This document shows, piece after piece, positions 55,950 to 64,000 of a DNA stretch of 64,000 nucleotides. The stretch is from Rhizobiaceae bacterium. Lineage in GTDB: Bacteria; Pseudomonadota; Alphaproteobacteria; Rhizobiales; Rhizobiaceae. The stretch lies in NCBI GenBank assembly GCA_019635795.1, contig JAHBYV010000002.1, forward strand, positions 1 to 64,000, in the 5' to 3' direction. The translations under genes and the position numbers were made by a program. The notes below the pieces were generated by a model. That model ran no database searches. It saw nothing but the letters and a program-made list of their open reading frames with translations, and had not been told where the DNA came from. Positions within the stretch are counted from its first letter, which is position 1. Every line of letters starts with the position of its first letter.

Positions 55950-58775
55950 TCAGAAGAACCCTTTTCGCTGCCACCAGCCTTTTCTAGGTTCGGCCTGCTC
56001 TTCACTTTCCGGTTGCTCGCCTGCCAGCGTTGAGGAAATCGCGGGTTCAGCAGGCTGTGTCGCCTCAACTACCTGCGCCTCCGCAGCAATTTCAACAGCT
56101 ACAGGTTCTTTCTTACGGGTGGTCCGCCGAGCTTTCGGCTTTGGCGCAGCTTCGGCCTCAGTTTCGGGCGCTGAGGCTATAGCGGCTTCTTCGTGGGAAG
56201 CGGTTGATTCCGCTTCTTTCTTTGCCTTTGTCGTGCGACGTGCACGAGGCTTGGGCTTCTTTTCTTCCTGAGGTTCCGGTGTCTCTGTCGCTGGAGACGC
56301 TTCTACCTGCTCTTGCTCCACAACGGTTTCCGGCGTGGATGCTGTTGAAACTTCGCCTGCTTCCTCGGACGCTTCAACATCAGCAGTTTGATCGTCTGCG
56401 GCGGTGTCGAGCTTGTTCCGCTTCCCGCCGCGCTTGCCACGCCGCCGCTTTTTGCCATCCGACTTCTCTTCGGTCTCAACGGCTTGTTTTGGTTGCGCTA
56501 CGCTATCCGAATCTGGTGCGCTGTCTTCGGTTTCATCAGAATCGTCTGAACCGTCGTCACTGACGGAACCTTCCTCAACCGATGCATCGCTTGCCGATTC
56601 CAGCTGTTCGCGATCACGTCCACCACGCCGACGCCGCCGGCGCTTGCGCTTGCGCTTGCGCTCATCATCAGAGGAAGACTCTTCCGCAGATGCGCTTGCA
56701 GAGCTTTCCTCTGGCTCGTCTTCTTCCTCGGCAACAACGGGCTCGATTTCTTCTTCAACGATCTCGGGCTGTCTGTTGCGTTCGGTCTGGTCAATCGGGT
56801 TTTCGACAACAGCGCCGCGTGTGATTGAGTAATGCTGGGAGCCCACGGAATCATCAGCTTCGATCGTAATCGTCAGCCCGAAGCGATTTTCGAGTTCCAC
56901 CAGCGTGCTGCGCTTGTGATTGAGTACGTAAAGCGCCGTGACGGCAGGCGTGCGCACGGTGATATGGTGCCGCCCGTCTTTTAGCAGGAACTCTTCAATA
57001 GCTCGCACGACAAGCAGCGCGACGGAAGAATCGGAACGCACGTGCCCAGTGCCGCCGCAATGCGGGCAAACCTTCGTCGTGCTTTCCAGAACGCTTGCGC
57101 GGATGCGCTGGCGTGACATTTCCAGCAGGCCGAAATGCGAGATCCGTCCGACCTGAATGCGCGCACGGTCGTTCTTGAGGCATTCCTTGAGCTTCTTCTC
57201 CACGGCACGATTGTTTCGTGACTCCTCCATGTCGATGAAGTCGATAACAATAAGACCGGCGAGGTCGCGCAAACGCAGTTGGCGCGCTACCTCTTCTGCT
57301 GCTTCAAGATTAGTCTGTACGGCTGTGTCTTCGATAGAATGTTCGCGGGTCGAGCGACCGGAGTTAACGTCAATCGAAACGAGCGCTTCTGTCTGGTTGA
57401 TAATGATGTAACCGCCGGATTTCAGCGTTACCTGCGGCTGGAGCATACGGTCCAGCTGCGCCTCAATGCCATTGCGAGCAAATATTGGCGTGGCATCTCT
57501 ATATGGCTGAACCATCTTTGCGTGGCTCGGCATGAGCATCCGCATGAAATCCTTGGCTTCGCGATAACCCTCATCGCCAGAGACAAGAATCTCCTCAATG
57601 TCCTTATTATAAAGATCGCGCACGGACCGCTTGATAAGGCTGCCTTCCTCATAAACGAGGGCAGGGGCGGTGGATTTCAGTGTAAGGTTGCGGACGTTTT
57701 CCCACAGCCGCATCAGATATTCATAATCGCGCTTGATTTCGGCCTTGGTCCGATTTTCGCCTGCTGTGCGCAAAATGACGCCCATTCCCTGCGGAACTTC
57801 AAGCTCCTTGACGACATCCTTGAGGCGCTTGCGATCTTGCGCACTGGTGATTTTACGGGAAATGCCACCGCCGCGTGCGGTGTTGGGCATCAGCACGGAA
57901 TAACGGCCAGCCAGCGACAAATATGTCGTTAACGCCGCGCCCTTATTGCCGCGTTCTTCCTTGACCACCTGAACAAGCAAGATCTGGCGACGCTTGATAA
58001 CTTCCTGAATCTTGTAATGGCGGCGAACCGGACGGCGACGGTCGCGCACTTCATCCAGTGCATCGCCAGCGCCAACCGATTCAACATCACGCTCTTCGCC
58101 AGAGCCGGACGGGACCTCTTCAACGTGTCCATTTCTCTCGACGTGTTCGCGCTCTTCGTCGCTTTCTGCAGAAGGATCTGCAGATTCTGTCGCTATTGGC
58201 TCAGAAATAACATCAGCCGCAATGCCTGCCGCGATGGTCTGAGAGCCGTTATCCTCTTCGTGTTCATGAGAAGTAGTATCGTCGGAGTCTGATGCGCTGT
58301 CATCGGCAGAGGATTCATGGCCGTGCAGCTCTGCACCTTCTTCATCGCCCGAGATGTTTTCTTCTGATCCAGCCGATTGTTGGCTGTCGCCGTTGCGATG
58401 GCGATTTTTGCCGCGTCTGCGCCGGCGCCCACTGCGTTCACGCTCCTGGCGCGACTCGCCGTTTTCGTCGTCATCTTCGTGGGCAGCCGCTTCGGCTTCT
58501 GCTTTCAGCAAAGCCTGCCGATCGGCGACCGGGATTTGGTAGTAATCCGGGTGAATTTCGCTGAACGCAAGAAAGCCATGGCGATTTCCGCCATATTCAA
58601 CAAAAGCGGCCTGCAGTGACGGTTCTACCCTTGTTACCCGGGCCAGGTAGATATTGCCTCTAAGTTGTTTTTTGTCCTGCGATTCAAAGTCAAATTCTTC
58701 AATGCGATTGCCGCGTGTAACAACGACTCTCGTTTCCTCCGGGTGGGAGGCGTCTATAAGTATTCTGTTTGGCAT
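55950..58775 (-). CDS. rne: Ribonuclease E/G
   Basis: A 941-residue endonuclease that starts mRNA decay and matures rRNA and tRNA. The N-terminal S1 domain is split by an acidic, Ser/Glu/Asp-rich insert (about 95-240, also with an RRRRR patch), usual in alphaproteobacteria. The RNase E/G core has SIDVNSGRSTREHSIED, VIDFIDME and the zinc-link CPHCGGTGH. The C-terminal 280 residues are disordered, alternating acidic stretches with basic patches (RKRKRKRRRRRRGG and two RRTT-K/R motifs), probably RNA- and partner-binding sites for a degradosome. A long leader precedes it. Confidence 0.95.
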   Translation of the reverse strand: MPNRILIDASHPEETRVVVTRGNRIEEFDFESQDKKQLRGNIYLARVTRVEPSLQAAFVEYGGNRHGFLAFSEIHPDYYQIPVADRQALLKAEAEAAAHEDDDENGESRQERERSGRRRRRGKNRHRNGDSQQSAGSEENISGDEEGAELHGHESSADDSASDSDDTTSHEHEEDNGSQTIAAGIAADVISEPIATESADPSAESDEEREHVERNGHVEEVPSGSGEERDVESVGAGDALDEVRDRRRPVRRHYKIQEVIKRRQILLVQVVKEERGNKGAALTTYLSLAGRYSVLMPNTARGGGISRKITSAQDRKRLKDVVKELEVPQGMGVILRTAGENRTKAEIKRDYEYLMRLWENVRNLTLKSTAPALVYEEGSLIKRSVRDLYNKDIEEILVSGDEGYREAKDFMRMLMPSHAKMVQPYRDATPIFARNGIEAQLDRMLQPQVTLKSGGYIIINQTEALVSIDVNSGRSTREHSIEDTAVQTNLEAAEEVARQLRLRDLAGLIVIDFIDMEESRNNRAVEKKLKECLKNDRARIQVGRISHFGLLEMSRQRIRASVLESTTKVCPHCGGTGHVRSDSSVALLVVRAIEEFLLKDGRHHITVRTPAVTALYVLNHKRSTLVELENRFGLTITIEADDSVGSQHYSITRGAVVENPIDQTERNRQPEIVEEEIEPVVAEEEDEPEESSASASAEESSSDDERKRKRKRRRRRRGGRDREQLESASDASVEEGSVSDDGSDDSDETEDSAPDSDSVAQPKQAVETEEKSDGKKRRRGKRGGKRNKLDTAADDQTADVEASEEAGEVSTASTPETVVEQEQVEASPATETPEPQEEKKPKPRARRTTKAKKEAESTASHEEAAIASAPETEAEAAPKPKARRTTRKKEPVAVEIAAEAQVVEATQPAEPAISSTLAGEQPESEEQAEPRKGWWQRKGFF

Positions 58776-59230
58776 AATAATTCTCCCCGGCGGGAGCTGT
58801 GCCTGGCGCGCGGTGGGGCCCGCTAATGCGTGTTCTCAGCAGAAAACTGCCGCCGGATATTGAGGGAATCGCTTTTGCGCGCGTGCGGGCCACAACAGAC
58901 TCCTCCGGCTGCGCTACGCGCCGGGTCTCGGTTCTGCTGTTTGAAGGGCCTGTCGTCATCGCCTCGTTCAGCGAAAGGGTTAAACCATGACCCGGCACAC
59001 CGGATCGACTTGTTTCGCTCATCAGGAGCCGGCGCAAAACTTTCTTTCGCGCCGTTTATCACCGGGTTCCGCCTCGGCGTTCCCCCGGAAAATCTCATTC
59101 GAATTGCAGCAATGCACTTCGCCGGCGCGGCTTTTGAACGGAACCTTTCCGTGATTCGTTCGAATGCCACTGCGGCTTGCTATCTTGCCACAATCTAATC
59201 GCTTTTAGGGTCTGGCGCGTCATCTGGCAA
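58776..59230 (-). promoter_or_regulatory. Long rne leader and candidate promoter
   Basis: The 600-base gap from the rne start to the amidase start (58776-59375) has no convincing gene. On the minus strand TTGCCA (59230-59225), 17 bases and TAAAAG (59207-59202) suggest a promoter giving a leader of about 420 bases. A stem CGGCGC/GCGCCG lies at 59030-59054, with GC-rich pairings near 58780-58830. RNase E genes are often autoregulated through such leaders; this is inferred here. I see no promoter for the amidase in the remaining part. Confidence 0.4.
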
Positions 59231-59375
59231 CCCTCAATTATGACCGCTCCGTGTCGGGGCATCAGTGGAAAACGCTCGTGAAAAGGCTTGGTTAACCTTC
59301 TTTGCCTACCAGTCGTTAATGAATGCGCGGTCCTGCGGCCGCGAGAGAGGATGTTTGCGGGACTGGCATGACGTA

Positions 59376-60593
59376 ATGCGCCAAGATTTATCCAAAGCAA
59401 CAAGTTGGGTCGCGCACATTTTTGGTGTGCTGGCTATAGCGACTTTCGCCTTTGTCGGGGCTGCATTTGCAGGTTTGAAGGCAAGCAGCGTTCAATTGTC
59501 TGGTGATTCGCAAAAAACCGAGGTTCGGATATCGATTGATCAGGACCCCGATTTGCACTGGTTTCTTCTGCGCACTCCTTATCGTCTAGTTGTCGAATTG
59601 CCGGAGACGACATTCGCGATAGAGCCTCGCTCGCTAAAACCGCTCGGATTGGTGGACGGGGTGCGATATGGCAAAGCAGCGGAGGGCCGTTCGCGCATCA
59701 TTTTCACGAGTCGCAAGCCATTTTCGGTTGAACGCGTCGAGATCGAATCGGGAGCAGACAAAGACGGCTATTCTCTCGCCGTTTCATTGGCTGCTTCGTC
59801 TGACAGCGCATTCCAGTCCGCAATGTCTGAACAGGTCAGTGCTACAGCATCCATCCCAGCGCGGCCTGACGGCGACACTACACCTGTGAAGCCATTTACG
59901 GTTGTTATTGATCCCGGCCATGGTGGATTTGATGGCGGCGCGGAAGGCGTAAGCGGAACGCGGGAAAAGGACATTACCCTCGCCTTTTCAAGGGAATTGC
60001 GAGACAGCTTGATCCAGCTTCCCAATTTCAAGGTCGTCATGACGCGCGATTCAGACATGTTTTTGCGTCTGGACGATCGCGTTCGCGTCGCGCAAAGCAA
60101 CGAGGCTGATCTGTTTATATCCATCCATGCCGATTCAATTCGATATACCGGCTTGCGTGGCGCGACGGTTTACACAGGTTCAGATCAGGCTTCAGATGCC
60201 GACTCACAGGCGTTGGCTGACCGTGAAAACCTTGTAGATCAGATCGGCAGCGCCTCACTCCCGGAGGAAAACCAGGAGGTCACGGACATTCTGTTCGACT
60301 TCGTAAGGCGGGAAACGCAAGATTATTCGTGGCGCGTTGCAAAGGATCTCGTGGGCTCACTTTCCCAGACTATCGGGGTCATCAATAATCCGCACCGTCA
60401 CGCCCGATTCCGTGTACTGCGCGCGCCTGACGTTCCTTCCGTCTTGGTAGAGCTTGGTTATCTTTCCAATGCCGACGATGAGTCGAGCTTGCTTGATCCG
60501 CAGTGGCGCGCAAAGGCGGTGGGTAGCATCGCGACGGCAGTGGAAAAGTTCGCCGAGCGAAAAGGTGTTTCCACAGCGCAAACAGAAAGATGA
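59376..60593 (+). CDS. amiC: Periplasmic N-acetylmuramoyl-L-alanine amidase (AmiC type)
   Basis: A 405-residue cell-wall hydrolase that cuts the stem peptide from MurNAc during division. The signal peptide (HIFGVLAIATFAFVGAAFAG) is followed by an AMIN targeting domain (about 35-140), a linker and an Amidase_3 domain with the zinc ligands in VIDPGHGGFDGGAEG, TREKDITL, SIHAD and the catalytic Glu in VLVELGYLSN. The frame is open from 59265, but ATG 59376 puts the signal at the start. PBP1a follows, 186 bases on. Confidence 0.9.
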   Translation: MRQDLSKATSWVAHIFGVLAIATFAFVGAAFAGLKASSVQLSGDSQKTEVRISIDQDPDLHWFLLRTPYRLVVELPETTFAIEPRSLKPLGLVDGVRYGKAAEGRSRIIFTSRKPFSVERVEIESGADKDGYSLAVSLAASSDSAFQSAMSEQVSATASIPARPDGDTTPVKPFTVVIDPGHGGFDGGAEGVSGTREKDITLAFSRELRDSLIQLPNFKVVMTRDSDMFLRLDDRVRVAQSNEADLFISIHADSIRYTGLRGATVYTGSDQASDADSQALADRENLVDQIGSASLPEENQEVTDILFDFVRRETQDYSWRVAKDLVGSLSQTIGVINNPHRHARFRVLRAPDVPSVLVELGYLSNADDESSLLDPQWRAKAVGSIATAVEKFAERKGVSTAQTER

Positions 60594-60677
60594 TTGCGTC
60601 GAGCCATCCCAGTCTCTAAGCACATGCGGGCTTTTTTGGTTTGCCCGTATGGTTTACGATTGGTTTGCCGCATTTTG

Positions 60678-60719
60678 CCCACATCCGCATAGCAGGGAGT
60701 ATGTGGGTTTGTTTCTTTG
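60678..60719 (+). terminator. Possible weak terminator between the amidase gene and mrcA
   Basis: CCCACAT (60678-60684) and ATGTGGG (60701-60707) form a 7-bp stem with a 16-base loop, followed by TTTGTTTCTTT. The long loop and broken T-run make it a weak candidate. Another stem (GCGGGC/GCCCGT, 60626-60648) lies upstream with T residues in its loop. Confidence 0.35.
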
Positions 60720-60779
60720 TGGCAACGTTTATTGCAGTGCGGATTCGGGCCATGAATTTTGGTTCGAAGTGGAGCGGGA

Positions 60780-63218
60780 ATGGTTCGGCTTCTCGGATAT
60801 TTTTTTGGTGTAGCGATTATGCTCGGGCTGCTCGCAGCCGCAGGCGTTGCGCTTGTCGTTGGGCATCTGGCGAAGGATTTGCCAGACTACGAAGTGCTGG
60901 CCAGCTATGAGCCGCCTGTCACTACGCGTATCCATGCCTCGGACGGCGCGCTTATGGGTGAATTTGCGCGCGAACGCAGGCTATATCTGCCTATTCAGGC
61001 AATTCCGGACCGCGTGAAGGCGGCATTTCTATCGGCTGAAGACAAGAATTTTTACAAGCACCCAGGCATTGATGTCATGGGTCTGGGCCGTGCCGTCGTT
61101 ACCAATATGCGCACTGGCAGCAAGCAAGGCGCTTCCACCATCACGCAGCAGGTCGCGAAGAACTTCCTCCTGACGTCTGATCAGACCTATGAGCGCAAGA
61201 TCAAGGAAATGCTGCTCTCGTTCCGCATTGAGCAGGCATACTCCAAGGATCGAATTCTAGAACTGTACGTAAATGAGATCTATTTCGGGCTCGGCGCGTA
61301 CGGCATTGCCGGTGCGGCACTGACCTATTTCGACAAGTCCGTGAACGAGCTGACGCTTTCTGAAGCCGCCTATCTGGCTGCTTTGCCGAAGGGTCCGAAT
61401 AATTATCACCCTTTCAAGAACACTGATCGCGCTATCGAACGCCGCAACTGGGTGATCGATCAGATGGTCGATAACGACTACGCAACGCGTGAAGAGGGCG
61501 CGAAAGCAAAGGCCGAACCGCTTGGCGTAAAACTTCGTCGTGGCGGAACCTATTTGTTTGCCGGCGAGTATTTCACAGAAGAAGTACGGCGCGAGATTAT
61601 TGCACGCTACGGACAGGACGCTCTTTATGAAGGCGGGCTTTCCGTTCGTACGACGCTCGATCCCCGGATGCAGATTATTGCGCGCAAGGCGATGCAGCGC
61701 GGCCTGATCCGCTATGACACCTTGCGCGGCTACAGAGGGCCAAAGTCGCACGTCGATATTGCTGACGATTGGGGCAAGGCGATTGCGGAAGAAAAGCCGC
61801 TGGATGATGTGCCGGAATGGAAGCTTGCAGTCGTTCTGGAAAGCTCCAGGGAAGGTGTATCTATTGGCTTGCAGCCCGGTCGCGAAAGCTCCGGTGCATT
61901 GTCGGCTGAACGCGATCGCGCCTTTATTTCCGCTGAAGATATGCGCTGGGCGCTTCGGCATGTCGTAAATGGCGAGCGTGTGAAGGCGAATTCGCCTGCG
62001 GACGTTCTGAAGGCTGGTGATGTCGTCTATGTCGAGAAGAAAGAGGACAGCGACGGATACCTTCTGCGTCAGCCCCCCGGTGTCTCAGGTGGCATGGTTG
62101 TGATGGACCCGCATACCGGCCGTGTATTGGCTATGGTCGGCGGATTTTCATATTCCCAGTCCGAGTTCAATCGCGCGACGCAGGCAATGCGTCAGCCGGG
62201 ATCGTCGTTCAAGCCGATTGTGTACGCTGCAGCGCTCGATAATGGGTACACGCCCGCGTCCGTTATCATGGACGGACCGATTACGATCACAATCGGCAAT
62301 CAGGTCTGGAGCCCGAAAAATTATGACGGCAAGGCTGCCGGTCCTTCGACATTGCGCAGCGGTATCGAGCGCTCGCGCAATCTCATGACTGTGCGGCTCG
62401 CAAACGATATGGGTATGAACATCGTTTCCGAATACGCTGAGCGTTTCGGTGTCTATAACAAGATGCCCCCCCACATCGCCATGTCGCTTGGATCGGGCGA
62501 AACCACCGTCATGCGCATGGTTTCAGCTTATTCCGTCATGGCAAACGGCGGCAAGCAGATCAAGCCGTCGCTTATCGACCGGATACAGGACAGATACGGA
62601 AAGACCGTGTTTCGGCACGACGAGCGCGGCTGCGAGAATTGCTCGGCGCAAGAATGGGAAAATCAGGCCGAACCTGAGTTGACGGACACTGCGGAGCAGG
62701 TGTTGGACCCGATGACCGCCTACCAGATTACCTCCATGATGGAAGGTGTCGTCCAGCGCGGCACGGCAACGATACTTCGTGAGTTGAATCGGCCTATCGC
62801 CGGCAAGACCGGAACGACAAATGACGAAAAGGACGCATGGTTCATTGGCTTCACGCCAAACCTCGTTGCGGGGCTTTACGTTGGGTATGACCAGCCACGC
62901 CCTCTAGGGAAGGGTACAACCGGCGGCGGTCTTGCGGCGCCAATATTCAAGGAATTCGTGGCAGACGCGCTGAAGGATGCCCCAGCCATCGATTTTCAGG
63001 TGCCAGCGGGCATGAAGCTCATTCCGATTGACCGCAAGACAGGTATGCAGGCTTCAAAGGGCGATCCAAACACGATCGTCGAAGCATTCAAACCGGGAAC
63101 CGGGCCCGCTGATCGGTATTGGGTGATTGGCATGGACGCGGGAGTTAATCCCTCGGCCGAAGCGCTTTCACCTGCGGCAAAGCAAGCTATCGAAGGTGGT
63201 GGCGGCGGCCTCTACTGA
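60780..63218 (+). CDS. mrcA: Penicillin-binding protein 1A, bifunctional glycosyltransferase/transpeptidase
   Basis: An 812-residue class A PBP. One membrane helix (residues 7-29) is followed by a GT51 domain with the catalytic Glu87 in SAEDKNFYKHPG, the STITQQVAKNFLL motif and RKIKEMLLSFRIE. An OB-like linker precedes the transpeptidase domain, with SxxK at Ser475-Lys478 (GSSFKP), SRN in IERSRNLMTV and KTGTTND. It polymerises and cross-links peptidoglycan. The frame extends seven codons upstream, but ATG 60780 has GGAGCGGG adjacent. Confidence 0.95.
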   Translation: MVRLLGYFFGVAIMLGLLAAAGVALVVGHLAKDLPDYEVLASYEPPVTTRIHASDGALMGEFARERRLYLPIQAIPDRVKAAFLSAEDKNFYKHPGIDVMGLGRAVVTNMRTGSKQGASTITQQVAKNFLLTSDQTYERKIKEMLLSFRIEQAYSKDRILELYVNEIYFGLGAYGIAGAALTYFDKSVNELTLSEAAYLAALPKGPNNYHPFKNTDRAIERRNWVIDQMVDNDYATREEGAKAKAEPLGVKLRRGGTYLFAGEYFTEEVRREIIARYGQDALYEGGLSVRTTLDPRMQIIARKAMQRGLIRYDTLRGYRGPKSHVDIADDWGKAIAEEKPLDDVPEWKLAVVLESSREGVSIGLQPGRESSGALSAERDRAFISAEDMRWALRHVVNGERVKANSPADVLKAGDVVYVEKKEDSDGYLLRQPPGVSGGMVVMDPHTGRVLAMVGGFSYSQSEFNRATQAMRQPGSSFKPIVYAAALDNGYTPASVIMDGPITITIGNQVWSPKNYDGKAAGPSTLRSGIERSRNLMTVRLANDMGMNIVSEYAERFGVYNKMPPHIAMSLGSGETTVMRMVSAYSVMANGGKQIKPSLIDRIQDRYGKTVFRHDERGCENCSAQEWENQAEPELTDTAEQVLDPMTAYQITSMMEGVVQRGTATILRELNRPIAGKTGTTNDEKDAWFIGFTPNLVAGLYVGYDQPRPLGKGTTGGGLAAPIFKEFVADALKDAPAIDFQVPAGMKLIPIDRKTGMQASKGDPNTIVEAFKPGTGPADRYWVIGMDAGVNPSAEALSPAAKQAIEGGGGGLY

Positions 63219-63230
63219 CGCCGCACGCCG

Positions 63231-64000
63231 CTAGACTGCAACGACGCACTGGATTTTTGCTCTGAACATCGAGCGTCCAGCAGATATTTGCTCGGCCTGC
63301 AAACGCATGTCGCCACCTGCCTGTCGAACCAATCGGGACACAATTGCAAGGCCGAGTCCGAACCCGTCACCGCGCTTGTCCTGACGCTCATATCTCGCTG
63401 TCAGGCGCTCAACGACTTCCGGAGAGATGAAGTCTGTCTCGTTTTCCGTTTCAATCGTGCCGCTTTCTGTGACGCGCACGGTGATGGCAGAGTTTTCCGG
63501 GCTGTAATCCAATGCGTTTTCAATAAGATTTCGAACCACGATTGCCAGTGCATCAGCGTCAAACTGAACCTGAGGGCCATTTGCTGGCAGGTCGAGTATC
63601 AAGTCCCGGTCGTTCGACCTGCGTGCAATCTCGTCCGCAACCAGCCGGGTAACCAGACTGAGGTTGCAAACGGTCGACTGCGGTAGTTGATCGTAATTCG
63701 AGCGAGCAAGCTGCAGCAGCTTCTCTGTACGTTGCCCAAGGTTTGAAAGGGCACGGGCCACTTCTTCAACCCTTTGCTGTTCCGGCTTTGGCAATTTGGC
63801 CCTTTTCAGAATTTCGATCTGGGCGAGCGCTCCGGCAAGGGGGGTGCGCAGTTCATGAGCGGCATTTGCCGAAAACTCCCGTTCTGCTTCAATTGAGGCC
63901 GCGAGCCTGCTCATGAGCCCGTTTACTGATCTGGCAATTCCCTGCAGTTCATCCGGTATTGAGTCGAGTGCCAGGGACGTGAGCTTGTCGCCATGGCGTT
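63231..64000 (-). CDS. Sensor histidine kinase, C-terminal part (5' end beyond the window)
   Basis: Reading continues past ATG 63914 to the window edge with LDSIPDELQGIARSVNGLMS, a typical post-HAMP linker, so the gene starts outside. The H-box is SANAAHELRTPLAGALAQ; the N-box is NLIENALDYSPENS. The G2-type GDGFGLGLAIVSRLV is present. The usual DxGxG G1 box is replaced by a polar ENETDFISPE stretch. The layout resembles QseC-like kinases of alphaproteobacteria. Its response regulator would lie upstream, beyond the window. It is convergent with mrcA, 12 bases apart. Confidence 0.85.
   Translation of the reverse strand, partial: RHGDKLTSLALDSIPDELQGIARSVNGLMSRLAASIEAEREFSANAAHELRTPLAGALAQIEILKRAKLPKPEQQRVEEVARALSNLGQRTEKLLQLARSNYDQLPQSTVCNLSLVTRLVADEIARRSNDRDLILDLPANGPQVQFDADALAIVVRNLIENALDYSPENSAITVRVTESGTIETENETDFISPEVVERLTARYERQDKRGDGFGLGLAIVSRLVRQAGGDMRLQAEQISAGRSMFRAKIQCVVAV

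Noticed and set aside
54944-56068. Minus-strand 374-codon frame opposite the aminotransferase
   Set aside because: It crosses the bidirectional terminator and is antisense to a conserved PLP enzyme. It is a shadow of codon bias.

Overview
The window is chromosomal housekeeping DNA from an alphaproteobacterium. Ribosomal protein, SecY, EF-Tu, RpoB and GcvP sequences read most like Hyphomicrobiales (Rhizobiales), in the range of Brucellaceae and Phyllobacteriaceae. This is a judgement from recognised protein sequence, not a database search. Further support is the short-LID adenylate kinase, the long S1 insert in RNase E, a tandem glycine riboswitch ahead of gcvT, and the aroQ-accB-accC and rne-amidase-PBP1a groupings. 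I see no insertion sequence, prophage, CRISPR array or plasmid function.

Layout. Bases 1-31 are the last codons of tuf, so the str operon lies just upstream. Bases 99-14548 hold the S10, spc and alpha operons, rpsJ to rplQ, with secY and adk. A tRNA-Trp gene follows, then secE-nusG-rplK-rplA-rplJ-rplL-rpoB-rpoC, closed by a strong terminator at 27071. In most relatives the secE-to-rpoC block comes before str-S10. Here it comes after rplQ, so the two blocks are in swapped order. Several hairpins punctuate the region. One, between rplR and rpsE, looks like an intrinsic terminator inside an essential operon.

Bases 27160-38340 are a mixed metabolic and envelope region: a 2-hydroxyglutarate-oxidase-like flavoprotein, a sugar 1-dehydrogenase, an OmpA-like lipoprotein, an unrecognised periplasmic protein built of three repeats, a nitroreductase and flavin reductase pair, a CitE-type lyase with a MaoC hydratase (possible C5-dicarboxylate degradation), a DUF2336 protein, parE and a membrane diguanylate cyclase. 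Bases 38336-42957 are the glycine cleavage operon gcvT-gcvH-gcvP with its promoter and tandem glycine riboswitch. Next come a DUF1345 membrane protein, propionyl-CoA carboxylase alpha subunit and dnaE.

Bases 49376-54618 form a leftward gene string: M48 protease, DsbA-like thioredoxin, aroQ, accB, accC and aat. Then come a class I aminotransferase, a bidirectional terminator, rne with a long leader, a periplasmic amidase and PBP1a. A sensor kinase runs off the right edge. The window is mostly growth machinery: ribosome, RNA polymerase, protein export, replication, topology, RNA decay, fatty-acid and one-carbon supply, and cell-wall synthesis. The least explained items are the regulatory hairpins, the block order, the three-repeat periplasmic protein and the CitE-MaoC pair.
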